Origin: an uncultured Clostridia bacterium
Lineage (GTDB): Bacteria; Bacillota; Clostridia; Christensenellales; Aristaeellaceae
Length of the DNA stretch: 44,181 bases
Direction of reading: 5' to 3'
Assembly: GCA_937907055.1 (NCBI GenBank)
Contig: CALCTW010000094.1
Span: forward strand, 1 to 44,181
How positions within the stretch are numbered: the first letter of the stretch is position 1; each line of letters starts with the position of its first letter. Below the pieces are notes generated by a model. It searched no databases. It worked only from the letters and a program-made list of their open reading frames with translations, and was not told the DNA's origin. A program made the translations under genes and the position numbers. Positions 7,078 to 15,303 of this stretch are shown piece by piece.

Positions 7078-8007
7078 TTATTCCTCTTCATCAAAGCCGA
7101 TGGTATCCGCCACAATATAGAGCGGGCGCTGACGCACTTCATTGTACACGCGCGCGAGATACTCACCCAGCATGCCGATGCACAGATGCAGCGTGCAGGC
7201 GATGAAGCTGATGAAGGTCCAGAGGCGGAGCGAAGCAGGATCCACACCGCAGATATCAAGGATCAGCTCGATCAGAAGGAACACAAGGACCAGAACACCA
7301 AAGAAGATGCCGAGCCATGTGCTGACACGAAGCGGCTTATCCGAGAAGGAGAAGATACCGTCCTTTGCCAGTTTCAGCATTTTCTTGAGCGGATAGTGGG
7401 TCTCGCCCGCAAAACGCTTATCACGGTCGTATTCCACCGCCACCTGTTCAAAACCGGCCCAGGCAAACATGCCGCGCAGAAAACGGTCATGCTCCGGCAT
7501 GCCCCGGATCACATCCGCCACCTTTTTATCCACCAGGCGGAAATCACCGGTATCACGGGGCACCATGCCACCGGTCAGGAAATTGATGAGCTTGTAATAT
7601 ACTTCCGCTGTCACTTTTTTGAAGGCGGTTTCGCCGTCACGGGCCTTGCGCTTGCCGTATACGACCTGCGCGCCCTCCTTCCATTTTGCCGCCATCTCGG
7701 GGATCACCTCCGGCGGATCCTGCAGATCGGCGTCAATGATGACGATGGCATCGCCGGCCGCGTAATCAAGACCGGCAGACACAGCGTTCTGGTGTCCGGC
7801 GTTCCTCGCGAACATAATGGCCTTCACATGATTATCAGCCGCCGCCAGCTCACGCAGAATGGCAGCCGTACGATCCCTGGAACCATCGTTCACATAGAGG
7901 ATCTCATAGGTCTCATTCATCTGCCGGAGCACGGCCGTCAGGCGCTTGTGCGTCTCCTGCAGCACCGCTTCTTCGTTGTAACAGGGTACGATCACAGAAT
8001 AGGTCAT
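7078..8007 (-). CDS. Family 2 glycosyltransferase, polyprenyl-phosphate sugar transferase (GtrB/DPM-like)
   Basis: The 309-residue protein is a GT-A family 2 enzyme that puts a sugar from a nucleotide donor on undecaprenyl phosphate. Features: SVIVPCYNEE at the start, VNDGSRDRT, the metal-binding DADLQDPPE (about 90), GDFRLVDKKV (about 155) and HDRFLRGMFAW (about 172). Two transmembrane helices lie near 230-250 and 265-285, then the typical QRPLYIV end. This matches GtrB/YkcC/CsbB-type transferases used in wall or lipoteichoic acid glycosylation. AAAGGAGGG precedes ATG 8007, only 14 bases after the NYN gene, so the two form an operon. The flippase and final transferase usually paired with it are not nearby. 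Confidence 0.88.
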   Translation of the reverse strand: MTYSVIVPCYNEEAVLQETHKRLTAVLRQMNETYEILYVNDGSRDRTAAILRELAAADNHVKAIMFARNAGHQNAVSAGLDYAAGDAIVIIDADLQDPPEVIPEMAAKWKEGAQVVYGKRKARDGETAFKKVTAEVYYKLINFLTGGMVPRDTGDFRLVDKKVADVIRGMPEHDRFLRGMFAWAGFEQVAVEYDRDKRFAGETHYPLKKMLKLAKDGIFSFSDKPLRVSTWLGIFFGVLVLVFLLIELILDICGVDPASLRLWTFISFIACTLHLCIGMLGEYLARVYNEVRQRPLYIVADTIGFDEEE

Positions 8008-8021
8008 TTCATTCCCTCCTT

Positions 8022-9026
8022 TTACAGGACACGAACGAGCAGGTTTTTCTGCTCATCAAATTCCAAAGCGAGGATCTTTTCTTTTTCAAGCTGTTTCAGC
8101 ACATCGCTGAAGCGCTTGAAGCCGATGGTCTTTTCAGCAAAATCGGGGTATTCCGTCTGAATATCCGCCTTGAGGATGGAAGGATTGATGCGTTCAAAGC
8201 CGTCTTCCTTATAGCGGCGGAGCTGTTCCCTGAAGGCGTCACGCCAGTTATCATTGGTCAACTGATTCTTCTGTTTATCCGCTTCCTGCTCTTCGGGATT
8301 GAGCGAGACAAGCACATTGTAGTTATCATTTTTGACACGGATGGTGCCGTATTTGGTGACCAGCTTGTTGAGCAGTTTGCCAAACGAGGCGCAGCCGTAG
8401 TTCTTTTCATTGAAATCCGGCCGCAGACGCATCAGAGCGCCCTTGAGCTCACTGGCATACATTTCTTCATCATCGCTGCCGCCGGACAGAATGCTCTCGA
8501 TCAGCTTGCACAGCTCCTGCTCATCAAGGAAGCCGGATTTGCTGTTATTCTTCTTTCCGTTCTTGCTGCGGGAGGAGGAGGAAGAAGAGGACACGCTTTC
8601 GAGAAACTGGAATTCATTGCAGGCATTGATAAAGATGGAGCTCGCGACCTCGCTTCGGGAGATACCGAGCACGAACTTTCCCATGGATTTGAGCCGGCCG
8701 ACAAGCGGGGTGTAATCACTGTCACCGGAAACGATGCAGAAGGAATCGATCAGCGGATTGGTATAGGCCACCTCCATGGCATCCAGCACCAGCTGGATAT
8801 CCGCGTTATTCTTCTGCGAGATGCCGTAGCGGATGGAGGGCACGACCGTGAAGGTATTGGAAAGCAGGATCTCTTTCAGATCCGAAAAACGATCGGTATA
8901 GCCATACACCTTTCCAAGCAGGATATCGCCGCGGATCTTCACTTTTTCAAGGATATTATTCAGGGTAGCGACCTTCGCGCCGCAGTTTTCAAGATCAACG
9001 AATAAAGCAAATTTGGATGTACTCAA
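8022..9026 (-). CDS. NYN-domain (LabA/DUF88-like) protein with two OST-HTH/LOTUS domains
   Basis: The N-terminal part (about 1-150) is a NYN/PIN-like domain with acidic positions in FALFVDLENCG, NNADIQLVLDAMEVAY and VSGDSDYTPLVGRLKSMGK, the pattern of metal-dependent RNA nucleases related to limkain b1 and LabA. A Ser-rich, basic linker leads to two OST-HTH/LOTUS-like winged helices (about 185-245 and 275-334), a fold that binds RNA, notably G-rich or structured RNA. A role in RNA turnover or quality control is inferred. The start is uncertain: ATG 9053 has no ribosome-binding site, while TTG 9026 gives a family-like start (STSKFALF) with GAAAGG about 12 bases upstream. I prefer TTG (334 aa). 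It heads an operon with the glycosyltransferase. Confidence 0.82.
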   Translation of the reverse strand: MSTSKFALFVDLENCGAKVATLNNILEKVKIRGDILLGKVYGYTDRFSDLKEILLSNTFTVVPSIRYGISQKNNADIQLVLDAMEVAYTNPLIDSFCIVSGDSDYTPLVGRLKSMGKFVLGISRSEVASSIFINACNEFQFLESVSSSSSSSRSKNGKKNNSKSGFLDEQELCKLIESILSGGSDDEEMYASELKGALMRLRPDFNEKNYGCASFGKLLNKLVTKYGTIRVKNDNYNVLVSLNPEEQEADKQKNQLTNDNWRDAFREQLRRYKEDGFERINPSILKADIQTEYPDFAEKTIGFKRFSDVLKQLEKEKILALEFDEQKNLLVRVL

Positions 9027-9066
9027 AAAATAAAAATTCCTTTCAGATAACATGGATCTTCTGAAT

Positions 9067-9101
9067 AAAAAAACAGAAGAGGAGCATCATTCTCCTCTTC
9101 T
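9067..9101 (-). terminator. Rho-independent terminator after dnaN, overlapped by the next promoter
   Basis: On the minus strand AGAAGAGGAG/CTCCTCTTCT forms a perfect 10-bp stem with a 7-base loop and is followed by G and seven T. The TATAAT of the downstream promoter directly abuts the upstream arm. Confidence 0.9.
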
Positions 9102-9130
9102 ATTATAGTACAGAAAAACATTGATTTCAA
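9102..9130 (-). promoter_or_regulatory. Promoter of the NYN-glycosyltransferase operon
   Basis: On the minus strand TTGAAA (9130-9125) and a perfect TATAAT (9107-9102) are 17 bases apart. The expected start, near 9095, falls inside the dnaN terminator hairpin, so new transcripts lack its 5' arm and are not terminated by it. Confidence 0.75.
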
Positions 9131-9170
9131 ATGCTTTCTCGGTTTGTTACAGGTGTACAGGTGTTCCAAA

Positions 9171-10322
9171 TCATTTTGCAAACACGCGGACAGGCAGCAC
9201 CAGGAAGCGGTACTGATCTCCCTCGGCAGGCTTGATCATGCAGGGAGAAACATTGGTATTGAAGCACATGGTCATCATATCATCGCCGATGTTGTGCACC
9301 ATATCCGTCAGATAACGGGCATTGAAGGAAATGGAAAGATCCTTGCCGTCGATGCCGACATTGATCTCTTCACGGGCATCGCCGCAATCCGCGCTCGCGG
9401 TCATGATCAGCTGACCCTCCACGCCGTTTTCATTTTCCTTTTTGATATTCAGGGAGATCAGATTATTCTTATTCTCCTTGGCGATCAGGGCGCAGCGATC
9501 GATCGCCTCATTGAACTGCTTGCAGGAAATGGTGATGAAGGTGGTGGAGGAAGCGGGCAGGATCTTGCGGTAATCGATGAATTCACCGGCCAGCAGCGTG
9601 GCATACAGGGTGACGTCATCAAAGTTGAACATGATATGGGAGGTGGAGAACACGATGTTCAGCATCACCTTCTCATCATCGGGCAGCATCTTGGTCACTT
9701 CGCTCATTACAGAGCCGGGCACCACGCAGCTGATCTTACCGTCCTTCTTATCGGCGGGGATCTCATTTCTGCTTTCCATGCGCTGAAGCGCGAGACGGAA
9801 ACCATCCAGACCCACAAAGACGATCTGATCCGCGTAGGCTTCCATGAGCACACCGGTCAGGATCTTGCGGCCTTCATCCTGAGAAACCGCAAAGAGCACA
9901 CGGCCGACTGCCTGCTTGAACTTGCTGCAGGGGATGGTGAGACGATTTTCCTCACTGGGCGCGGAGATCTCCGGGAAATCCTCTGTATCGAGGCCCATCA
10001 TCTTCGTTTTGCTGCGAAGAGAAGAGATATCGGTGGCATTGGTGGCATGATCCAGATTGACCTGCACTTGACCGGCCGCCTGCTTGCGCATCACATCGCC
10101 GAACAGCTTGGCCGGCAGCAGACCGCAGCCTTCTTCTTCAACGATGGCGGGAACACGGGATTTGATGGTCATTTCACCGTTGGTGGCTGTCAGGATCAGA
10201 TGATCGGTATCCGTTTCGATGTAAACGCCCTCCATGGCGGGAATCACAGCGCGGGCGGGAACAGCATGGGCCACCATGCTCATGCCAAAGTTAATTTCAT
10301 CACTCAGGACTCTGAATTTCAT
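9171..10322 (-). CDS. dnaN: DNA polymerase III beta sliding clamp
   Basis: The 383-residue protein has the length and three-domain layout of DnaN, the ring-shaped clamp that tethers DNA polymerase III to DNA. Diagnostic blocks are MKFRVLSDEINFGMSMVAHAVPAR at the start (domain 1; written here in part), AGEFIDYRKILP in the middle and the terminal DQYRFLVLPVR, which borders the peptide-binding pocket. GAAAGAAGG lies before ATG 10322. It is followed by a strong terminator and preceded by a 464-base intergenic region with DnaA-box matches. In most Bacillota dnaN lies directly after dnaA and before recF; neither gene is adjacent here. Confidence 0.97.
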   Translation of the reverse strand: MKFRVLSDEINFGMSMVAHAVPARAVIPAMEGVYIETDTDHLILTATNGEMTIKSRVPAIVEEEGCGLLPAKLFGDVMRKQAAGQVQVNLDHATNATDISSLRSKTKMMGLDTEDFPEISAPSEENRLTIPCSKFKQAVGRVLFAVSQDEGRKILTGVLMEAYADQIVFVGLDGFRLALQRMESRNEIPADKKDGKISCVVPGSVMSEVTKMLPDDEKVMLNIVFSTSHIMFNFDDVTLYATLLAGEFIDYRKILPASSTTFITISCKQFNEAIDRCALIAKENKNNLISLNIKKENENGVEGQLIMTASADCGDAREEINVGIDGKDLSISFNARYLTDMVHNIGDDMMTMCFNTNVSPCMIKPAEGDQYRFLVLPVRVFAK

Positions 10323-10786
10323 CTAAACAACCTTCTTTCATGCAGCGATGCGCCGCCGCCCGGTACGGGCAGCAGTAGTGATATTATATATATCTTCATC
10401 CATCGTCATATAGGACGGGAAATTGTTGATAAGTGCCTTCAGGCCGTACAGGACAGGCGTTCGCGGGAATGAAAAGTCTGTGGAAAGCCGGGGAGAAAAA
10501 GCGGAAAACCGCTGATCTCAATGCCGATATTGTGCCACAAATCGTCCCTGATTGCAAGATGCGCCGGGGGATTTAGAACTTCCGTTACAATTCAAAAACA
10601 TTTGTCCGCCAGGAGCGTTTCCGCTCCGATAAAAACACGGAAGGATCAGGACTTATCCACAGGTGTGGATGAAAAAGGCGCGGAAGAGCGAAACCGGATC
10701 ATGACGATAAAGAAGGGATAAACGCGGTTTTCGTGCGAGATGTTTTCCACAGAAAAACGCCCGTTTTTCCACAACTTTTTCACATA
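10323..10786. other. Candidate replication origin (oriC) with DnaA-box cluster, dnaN upstream region
   Basis: This gene-free stretch holds one perfect DnaA box TTATCCACA (10653-10661), two TTTTCCACA (10743-10751, 10765-10773), TTTTTCACA (10776-10784), and reverse-strand near matches at 10424-10432 (TTATCAACA), 10479-10487 (CTTTCCACA) and 10664-10672 (TCATCCACA). An alternating AT tract at 10382-10394, which also contains a minus-strand TATAAT (10388-10383) for dnaN, could be the unwinding element. Position beside dnaN and near parS sites fits an origin. A DnaA-controlled dnaN promoter without origin function remains possible, because the boxes are modest in number and dnaA is not here. Confidence 0.6.
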
Positions 10787-13700
10787 TTACAGTTCTGTGT
10801 CTATTTTATTGACCGGGATGGCTTTGCCCAGCGGCAGGCTGAACAGGAACATTTCACGGACTTTGAAATTAGTAATTTTTTCCAACGCTGTTCTGTACCA
10901 GTTGATCTGCTTGCTGTAATGGGCTAGCAGATCCTCCGGGAGCAGATGATCGGTCTTGTAATCGACGAGGATCCATTCGCCCTGCTCAAGGAAACAAAGG
11001 TCGATGACGCCCTGCAGCAGTGTTCCGCCTGAAATGCGCATATTGAACGGCCATTCACGCTCGGCACGGACGGAGGAAAGCACCCGCTTTCCAAGATCGG
11101 ACGAGAAAAAGCTGATCAGATGGTTCTTCTGGATCGAGGACATCTCTTTTTGCGTGACCAGCCCCTTCTCCAGCAGCTGATTCAGCGCTTTTTCAAGATT
11201 TCCTGCCTTTACAAGGCTGTAATCGACGCAGCCGAGCACCTTATGGGTGATAGAACCCTTTTCCGCGCCGGTAAAGGTGCGCACTTCTTCAAGGAAACGC
11301 GGTTTTCCGCGTTTTACTTCGATATGCCGCTTTGTTTCAGGGGTCTCCTCCATGTCTTCCTCTGTCTGCCTTTTCTTTGAAAGCGAGGAAACGGAGATCT
11401 TGAGCGGTGTTCTTTCAAGATTGGAGCGGGTCATATACCAGATGATGTCCTCGCGGACGGGAATGTCCGCTTCCTGCTCATCAAAGGCGCTTTCCGTGTA
11501 GGAGGCGTTGAGCTATGAGCAATTCTGATAGTACAACTGCCAGCGTCCGCCCATTTCATCGGTGTACGCTGTGTTCGCGTCCTGTTTGATCGCGTCAGCC
11601 AGCGGCGCGCTGATCCAGTCCATCATGCAGGAGGCGCGGAAAACACTGTAATTGCTTTGCGGATAACAGGCCTTCCGGATCAGATTCTCCCGTTTTTTCG
11701 GAGATCCGACAAGGATCAGCTTATTTTTCGCGCGGGTCATGGCCACATACAGCAGACGGCATTCATCGGCCAACTGTTCTTTTTTCTTGCGGAAGGAGAA
11801 AGCCTGACGGATGGCGGTGTCTTTTTTCAGGCGTTTTTCGCCGTCGATATAGCGCAGGCAGCAGCCGAGCTCACTGTCGGTCATCATCAGAGGAGTGTCA
11901 GAACGGAAATTGAAGCAAAGCTCTCCAAGGAATACCACAGGGAACTGAAGCCCTTTGGACTTGTGCATGGTCATGATGCGCACGACATCGTCTTTTTCGC
12001 TGATGGTGCGGGCTGTGGCGGTATTGCCGGAAGAAGAAGATGTGCGGACGAGCTGCAAAAAGCCGTGCAGATCATGGGACTGCTCGACCTGCCCCGCCTG
12101 TTCGCAGAGCAAACGGAGATTTCCCTGACGGAGCTCACCGTTTTTCTGCGCGCCCGCGCGGATATAAAGGCCGCTCTCCATGATGAGACGCCAGAGGAAG
12201 GTATTGAGAGGCAGCTGGGAGGCGAGGAAACGCCATTCATCCAGTTTGGCAATGGTATTTTTGATCTTTTCTCCCAGCGTGTCTTCTTTATCATAACCAA
12301 AGAAGAGCTGATGGAAAGGAACTTTGCTGCTCTTGTTCCGAAGACGGATCGCGGCCAGCTCCTGATAGGTGAATTCAAAGCAGGGACAATGCAAAGCCGC
12401 CAGCAGGGGCATATCCTGGAACGGATTATCCAGAACGTGCAGGACGGACAAAACATCCTTGATCTCCGGCAGATCATAATACTGCTCATCGGCGTCGCTG
12501 AAAACAGGAATGCCCGCGCCAGCAAGGAGTTTGGCGATAAAGGGCGCTCGCTCGGAGGCTTTGCGCAGTAGAATGACGATATCACGGTAGCAGACCTTGC
12601 GGGTGGTGCCGTTATCCGGGATGTCCATCCTGCCGACGATCTCCTGAATGCGTTTGGCGATATAGGCTGCTTCGTACTTGTAGCCGAAGGAAAGCTCTTC
12701 CCCGCCGGTAACTGTTTCATCGGGATCGATGCTGGGAGATTCGTCCGGAAGATCAAAATCTGTTTCTTCCGCCGGTGTTTTTTCATCGTTGTTCAGCAGC
12801 ACCACATCCACATCCATGCCTTCCGGCGCGGATTCCGGCGGATAGAGCATGGCGGCTTCATCGTAATTCAGTTCGGTGACGGAGGAGCGCATGCAGTAGC
12901 GGAAAATATGGTTGATGCAGTGCAGGATATTTTTATCGCTGCGGAAATTGTGCTGCAGAATGATGCGCCGTTCATCGGCATCGGCGTCATCCCTGAAGGC
13001 TTCGTATTTATCCTGAAACAGTTTGGGACAGGCCTGACGAAAACGATAGATGGACTGTTTTACATCGCCCACCATGAAAAAGAGCGTTTTCGGCCCTAAA
13101 ACGGAATGAATGATATAATCCTGGATCTGGGATACATCCTGACACTCATCCACAAACACGGCGTCAAATTTGGAAGCGACCTGCTCGCGGATCGGATCGT
13201 TCTGCAGGACCTTGACACAAAGACGGGAAAGATCGCTGAAATCCAGCAGGTTTTTCTCCCGTTTATAGTGATCATACAGGATCTGCACACGCTGCGCCAG
13301 ATGAACGACGGCGCGTATGGAAGGAAGAAGAAACGCCAGATCGGCCTGAATGGCGGCAGGATCAAAGGGATAGGAGGACATGATCTCATCGATAATGCCC
13401 TTGATCTCCTTCCGGAGGTTCTTGTATTCCTCCTTCAGCGCCGGGTCATTCCCTTCAAAGCCTTTCTTCTTTGCGCTCAGTTTTTCAAGGGAATAACCGT
13501 TCTGAATGACGGTATCATGGATCAGATCGTCTTTCAGGCGCCGAAGCACTTCACGATCCTGATCGAAATTGACCTGATAAACAGTCGGCCCGTCCGGCAG
13601 ATCGAGCAGCTGATCCTGTCTTGACAGGATATCAAAAGCACCCTGCAGCAAAAGCCTGCATTTTTCCTTGAGCAGCGGCAGGATCTTTGCCTCAGGATCG

Positions 13701-14251
13701 GGGTCACAGGCATTTTCCGCCCATCCGTCCGGGTCATCGAGCGTGAGCATGAAACCGCGCACCTGGGACACGGCTTCTGAGACCTGTTCATCTGTATAAT
13801 GTTCAAAAAGAACGGCTTCATCGGGAGTCGGATCCAGATAAGCGGATTCAAGCACATCCTCAGAAGCAAGCTGCAGAAAATGATCAAGACGGCCCTGCTG
13901 ACCGATCTTTGAAAGGGCATCGATCCCGGCTGCCTGAAAGTGCTCCTCGATGACGCGTTTGCAGAAGACATCGATCGTGCAGATAAAGGAACGGTTCAGG
14001 GTGAGGATCTGTTTTTTCAGTTCGATATCCTGACTTGCTTCCAGTTCCTTGAGCAGACGGTCACGCATTTCTCCCGCGGCGGCGCGCGTGAAGGTGACAA
14101 TCAGCATACGGTCAAGCGAATAGCCTTCTTTGATCAAAGAAAGAATACGCTCGATCAGGACAGTGGTTTTTCCGCTGCCTGCCGCGGCGCTGATCAGGAT
14201 GTTGGGATTACGGGCGTCGACCGCGTTTTGCTGCTGAAGCGTAAAAGGCAT
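10787..14251 (-). pseudogene. addA: ATP-dependent helicase/nuclease subunit A, interrupted by one in-frame TAG
   Basis: AddA is the helicase-nuclease subunit of AddAB, which processes double-strand ends for recombination. The N-terminal 912 codons carry the UvrD-like helicase: FTLQQQNAV Q-motif, Walker A AAAGSGKTT, FVDECQDVSQIQ (Walker B), GDVKQSIYRFRQA, MTMHKSKGLQFPVVF and RLLYVAMTRAKNKLIL. A TAG at 11515-11513 stops this frame, but exactly the same frame continues for 241 codons to TAA at 10787 and encodes the RecB-type nuclease domain (LQGVIDLCFLEQGEW, then LVDYKTD). Read through, the protein is 1154 residues, the normal AddA size. There is no frameshift. AAGGAGC precedes ATG 14251. addB, usually upstream, is absent. 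Nonsense mutation, sequencing error and TAG readthrough are all possible; if truncated, helicase without nuclease would result. Confidence 0.9.
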
Positions 14252-14286
14252 AAGATGCTCCTTTTTTTATGGCGGATGATACGGAT

Positions 14287-14315
14287 ATTATAACAGAAGG
14301 AGAAAATAATGTAAA
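14287..14315 (-). promoter_or_regulatory. Promoter of addA
   Basis: On the minus strand TTTACA (14315-14310) and TATAAT (14292-14287) are 17 bases apart, about 36 bases before the addA start codon. Confidence 0.75.
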
Positions 14316-14374
14316 GGAAGCGGAAAGAACGCGGCGGCCTTCTGAATGGAACAGATGCCGGATAAGCATATCAT

Positions 14375-14390
14375 TGTTCCACGTGGAACA
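14375..14390. other. parS: parS centromere-like site 1
   Basis: Perfect 16-base palindrome TGTTCCACGTGGAACA, matching the widely conserved parS consensus tGTTNCACGTGNAACa bound by ParB/Spo0J for origin segregation. Confidence 0.92.
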
Positions 14391-14412
14391 TAAAAAGTGA
14401 GTTAATCAGAAA

Positions 14413-14428
14413 TGTTCCACGTGGAACA
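14413..14428. other. parS: parS centromere-like site 2
   Basis: Second perfect copy of TGTTCCACGTGGAACA, 38 bases after the first. Its last base begins the A6 (minus-strand T6) tract of the adjacent terminator. Confidence 0.92.
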
Positions 14429-14454
14429 AAAAAGCGTCCGCCGGAGCGGACGCT
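14428..14454 (-). terminator. Rho-independent terminator after the 174-residue unknown gene
   Basis: On the minus strand AGCGTCCGC and GCGGACGCT form a 9-bp stem around a four-base loop, followed by six T. It abuts parS site 2. Confidence 0.85.
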
Positions 14455-14563
14455 GATACGGAACAGTCAGTAATAATATGAGATAAATGACCGATATCGA
14501 TCAATCGTTGTTACTTTATTATTTTTTATAGAAGAAACTGATACGGATCCTTCTGTTTTCGGA
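14455..14563. other. AT-rich spacer near parS
   Basis: About 70 bases (14465-14535) are strongly AT-rich, ending in a T/A run near 14512-14531, in a region otherwise near balanced composition. I find no DnaA box or open frame in it. It is the 3' flank of the leftward unknown gene. Confidence 0.4.
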
Positions 14564-15088
14564 TCATTTTTCACGCTTGGTCTTCATCAGATCCTTCAGC
14601 TGCTTCTGGCTGACCAGCCGGTAAGCCGGCTTGTACAGCGTATGGTACCGCACACTGTGACTGAGCGGCGCGCAGCGCTTCAGATCATAACCGGCCATGA
14701 AGAGCTCGATCTCGACAGGCTCAAACGGCAGCTGTTCACGGTCACAAAGCCGTGTGAATTCCTTTACACGGGCGCGGAAGCCATCCTTGGTGCCGCGTTT
14801 ATTCTCCGCGCAGGCAAGGAAGAGGGAGAGGATCTCGTCAAAAGTGAGCTTCTGTACCGCGACACGCAGATTCAGACGGCAAAGACCTTCCCCGATGATC
14901 TCATAGAGCGGTTCGTTTTCCATCGGCGCGGTCAGCGTCCTGATCTCCGCGGTCAGCCTGTTCGCGGCGGAGGAAGCGTCCTTGACGATATGCTCGCAGC
15001 CGAATTCCAGTTGATAAAGTAGTTTGAGGACATCCTGTGTTTCCATTTCAGGATAACGGTCCAATTGTTTTAAAATAAGTTCTTCCAT
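14564..15088 (-). CDS. Conserved-looking protein of unknown function (174 aa)
   Basis: I do not recognise a named family. The protein starts MEELILKQLDRYPEMETQDV and has LLYQLEFGCEHIVKD at about 23-37, a central helical stretch with RLNLRV and FLACAENKRGT, and a basic C-terminus (SHSVRYHTLYKPAYRLV, then QKQLKDLMKTKREK). No signal peptide or membrane helix is seen, so it should be cytosolic; it looks mainly helical. ATG 15088 is chosen because AAGGAGG lies 9 bases upstream; the frame extends to 15211 but that would run over the promoter. It is transcribed alone, divergently from lepA, and ends at a terminator next to parS. Confidence 0.7.
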   Translation of the reverse strand: MEELILKQLDRYPEMETQDVLKLLYQLEFGCEHIVKDASSAANRLTAEIRTLTAPMENEPLYEIIGEGLCRLNLRVAVQKLTFDEILSLFLACAENKRGTKDGFRARVKEFTRLCDREQLPFEPVEIELFMAGYDLKRCAPLSHSVRYHTLYKPAYRLVSQKQLKDLMKTKREK

Positions 15089-15175
15089 ATAAAAAGCCTC
15101 CTTAAAGCCTTCCGAAGGCCTGATAAAGCAACACCGGCCTGTAAACATTACAAAAACCGCCTGTTTTGTAACAAA

Positions 15176-15202
15176 ATTATCATAAAATCTTAAGTTTGTC
15201 AA
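15176..15202 (-). promoter_or_regulatory. Promoter of the 174-residue unknown gene
   Basis: On the minus strand a perfect TTGACA (15202-15197) is followed by GATAAT (15181-15176) at 15 bases, or by TAATTT at 17 bases. The leader then holds a CCTTCGGAAGG hairpin before the ribosome-binding site. Confidence 0.6.
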
Positions 15203-15211
15203 TTCGGGCAA

Positions 15212-15240
15212 TTGATTTCAGGCTTCCTTTCGGCTATAAT
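15212..15240 (+). promoter_or_regulatory. Promoter of lepA
   Basis: TTGATT (15212-15217) and a perfect TATAAT (15235-15240) are 17 bases apart; the start codon is 64 bases downstream. It is back-to-back with the leftward promoter at 15176-15202. Confidence 0.75.
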
Positions 15241-15303
15241 ACAGGATGGTAGAATATCGCAAGGTATGTCTATCCGTAAATCAAATGAGAACCGGAGCAA
15301 ACA

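Noticed and set aside
11513..11515. Pyrrolysine insertion at the addA TAG
   Set aside because: No pyl genes or tRNA with CUA anticodon are in the window, and AddA has no known pyrrolysine site; kept only as one form of general TAG readthrough to test.
10787..14251. A frameshift in addA
   Set aside because: Counting from the TAG at 11515-11513, the next 26 codons lead in the same frame into the C-terminal part, so a single nonsense codon and not an indel interrupts the gene.
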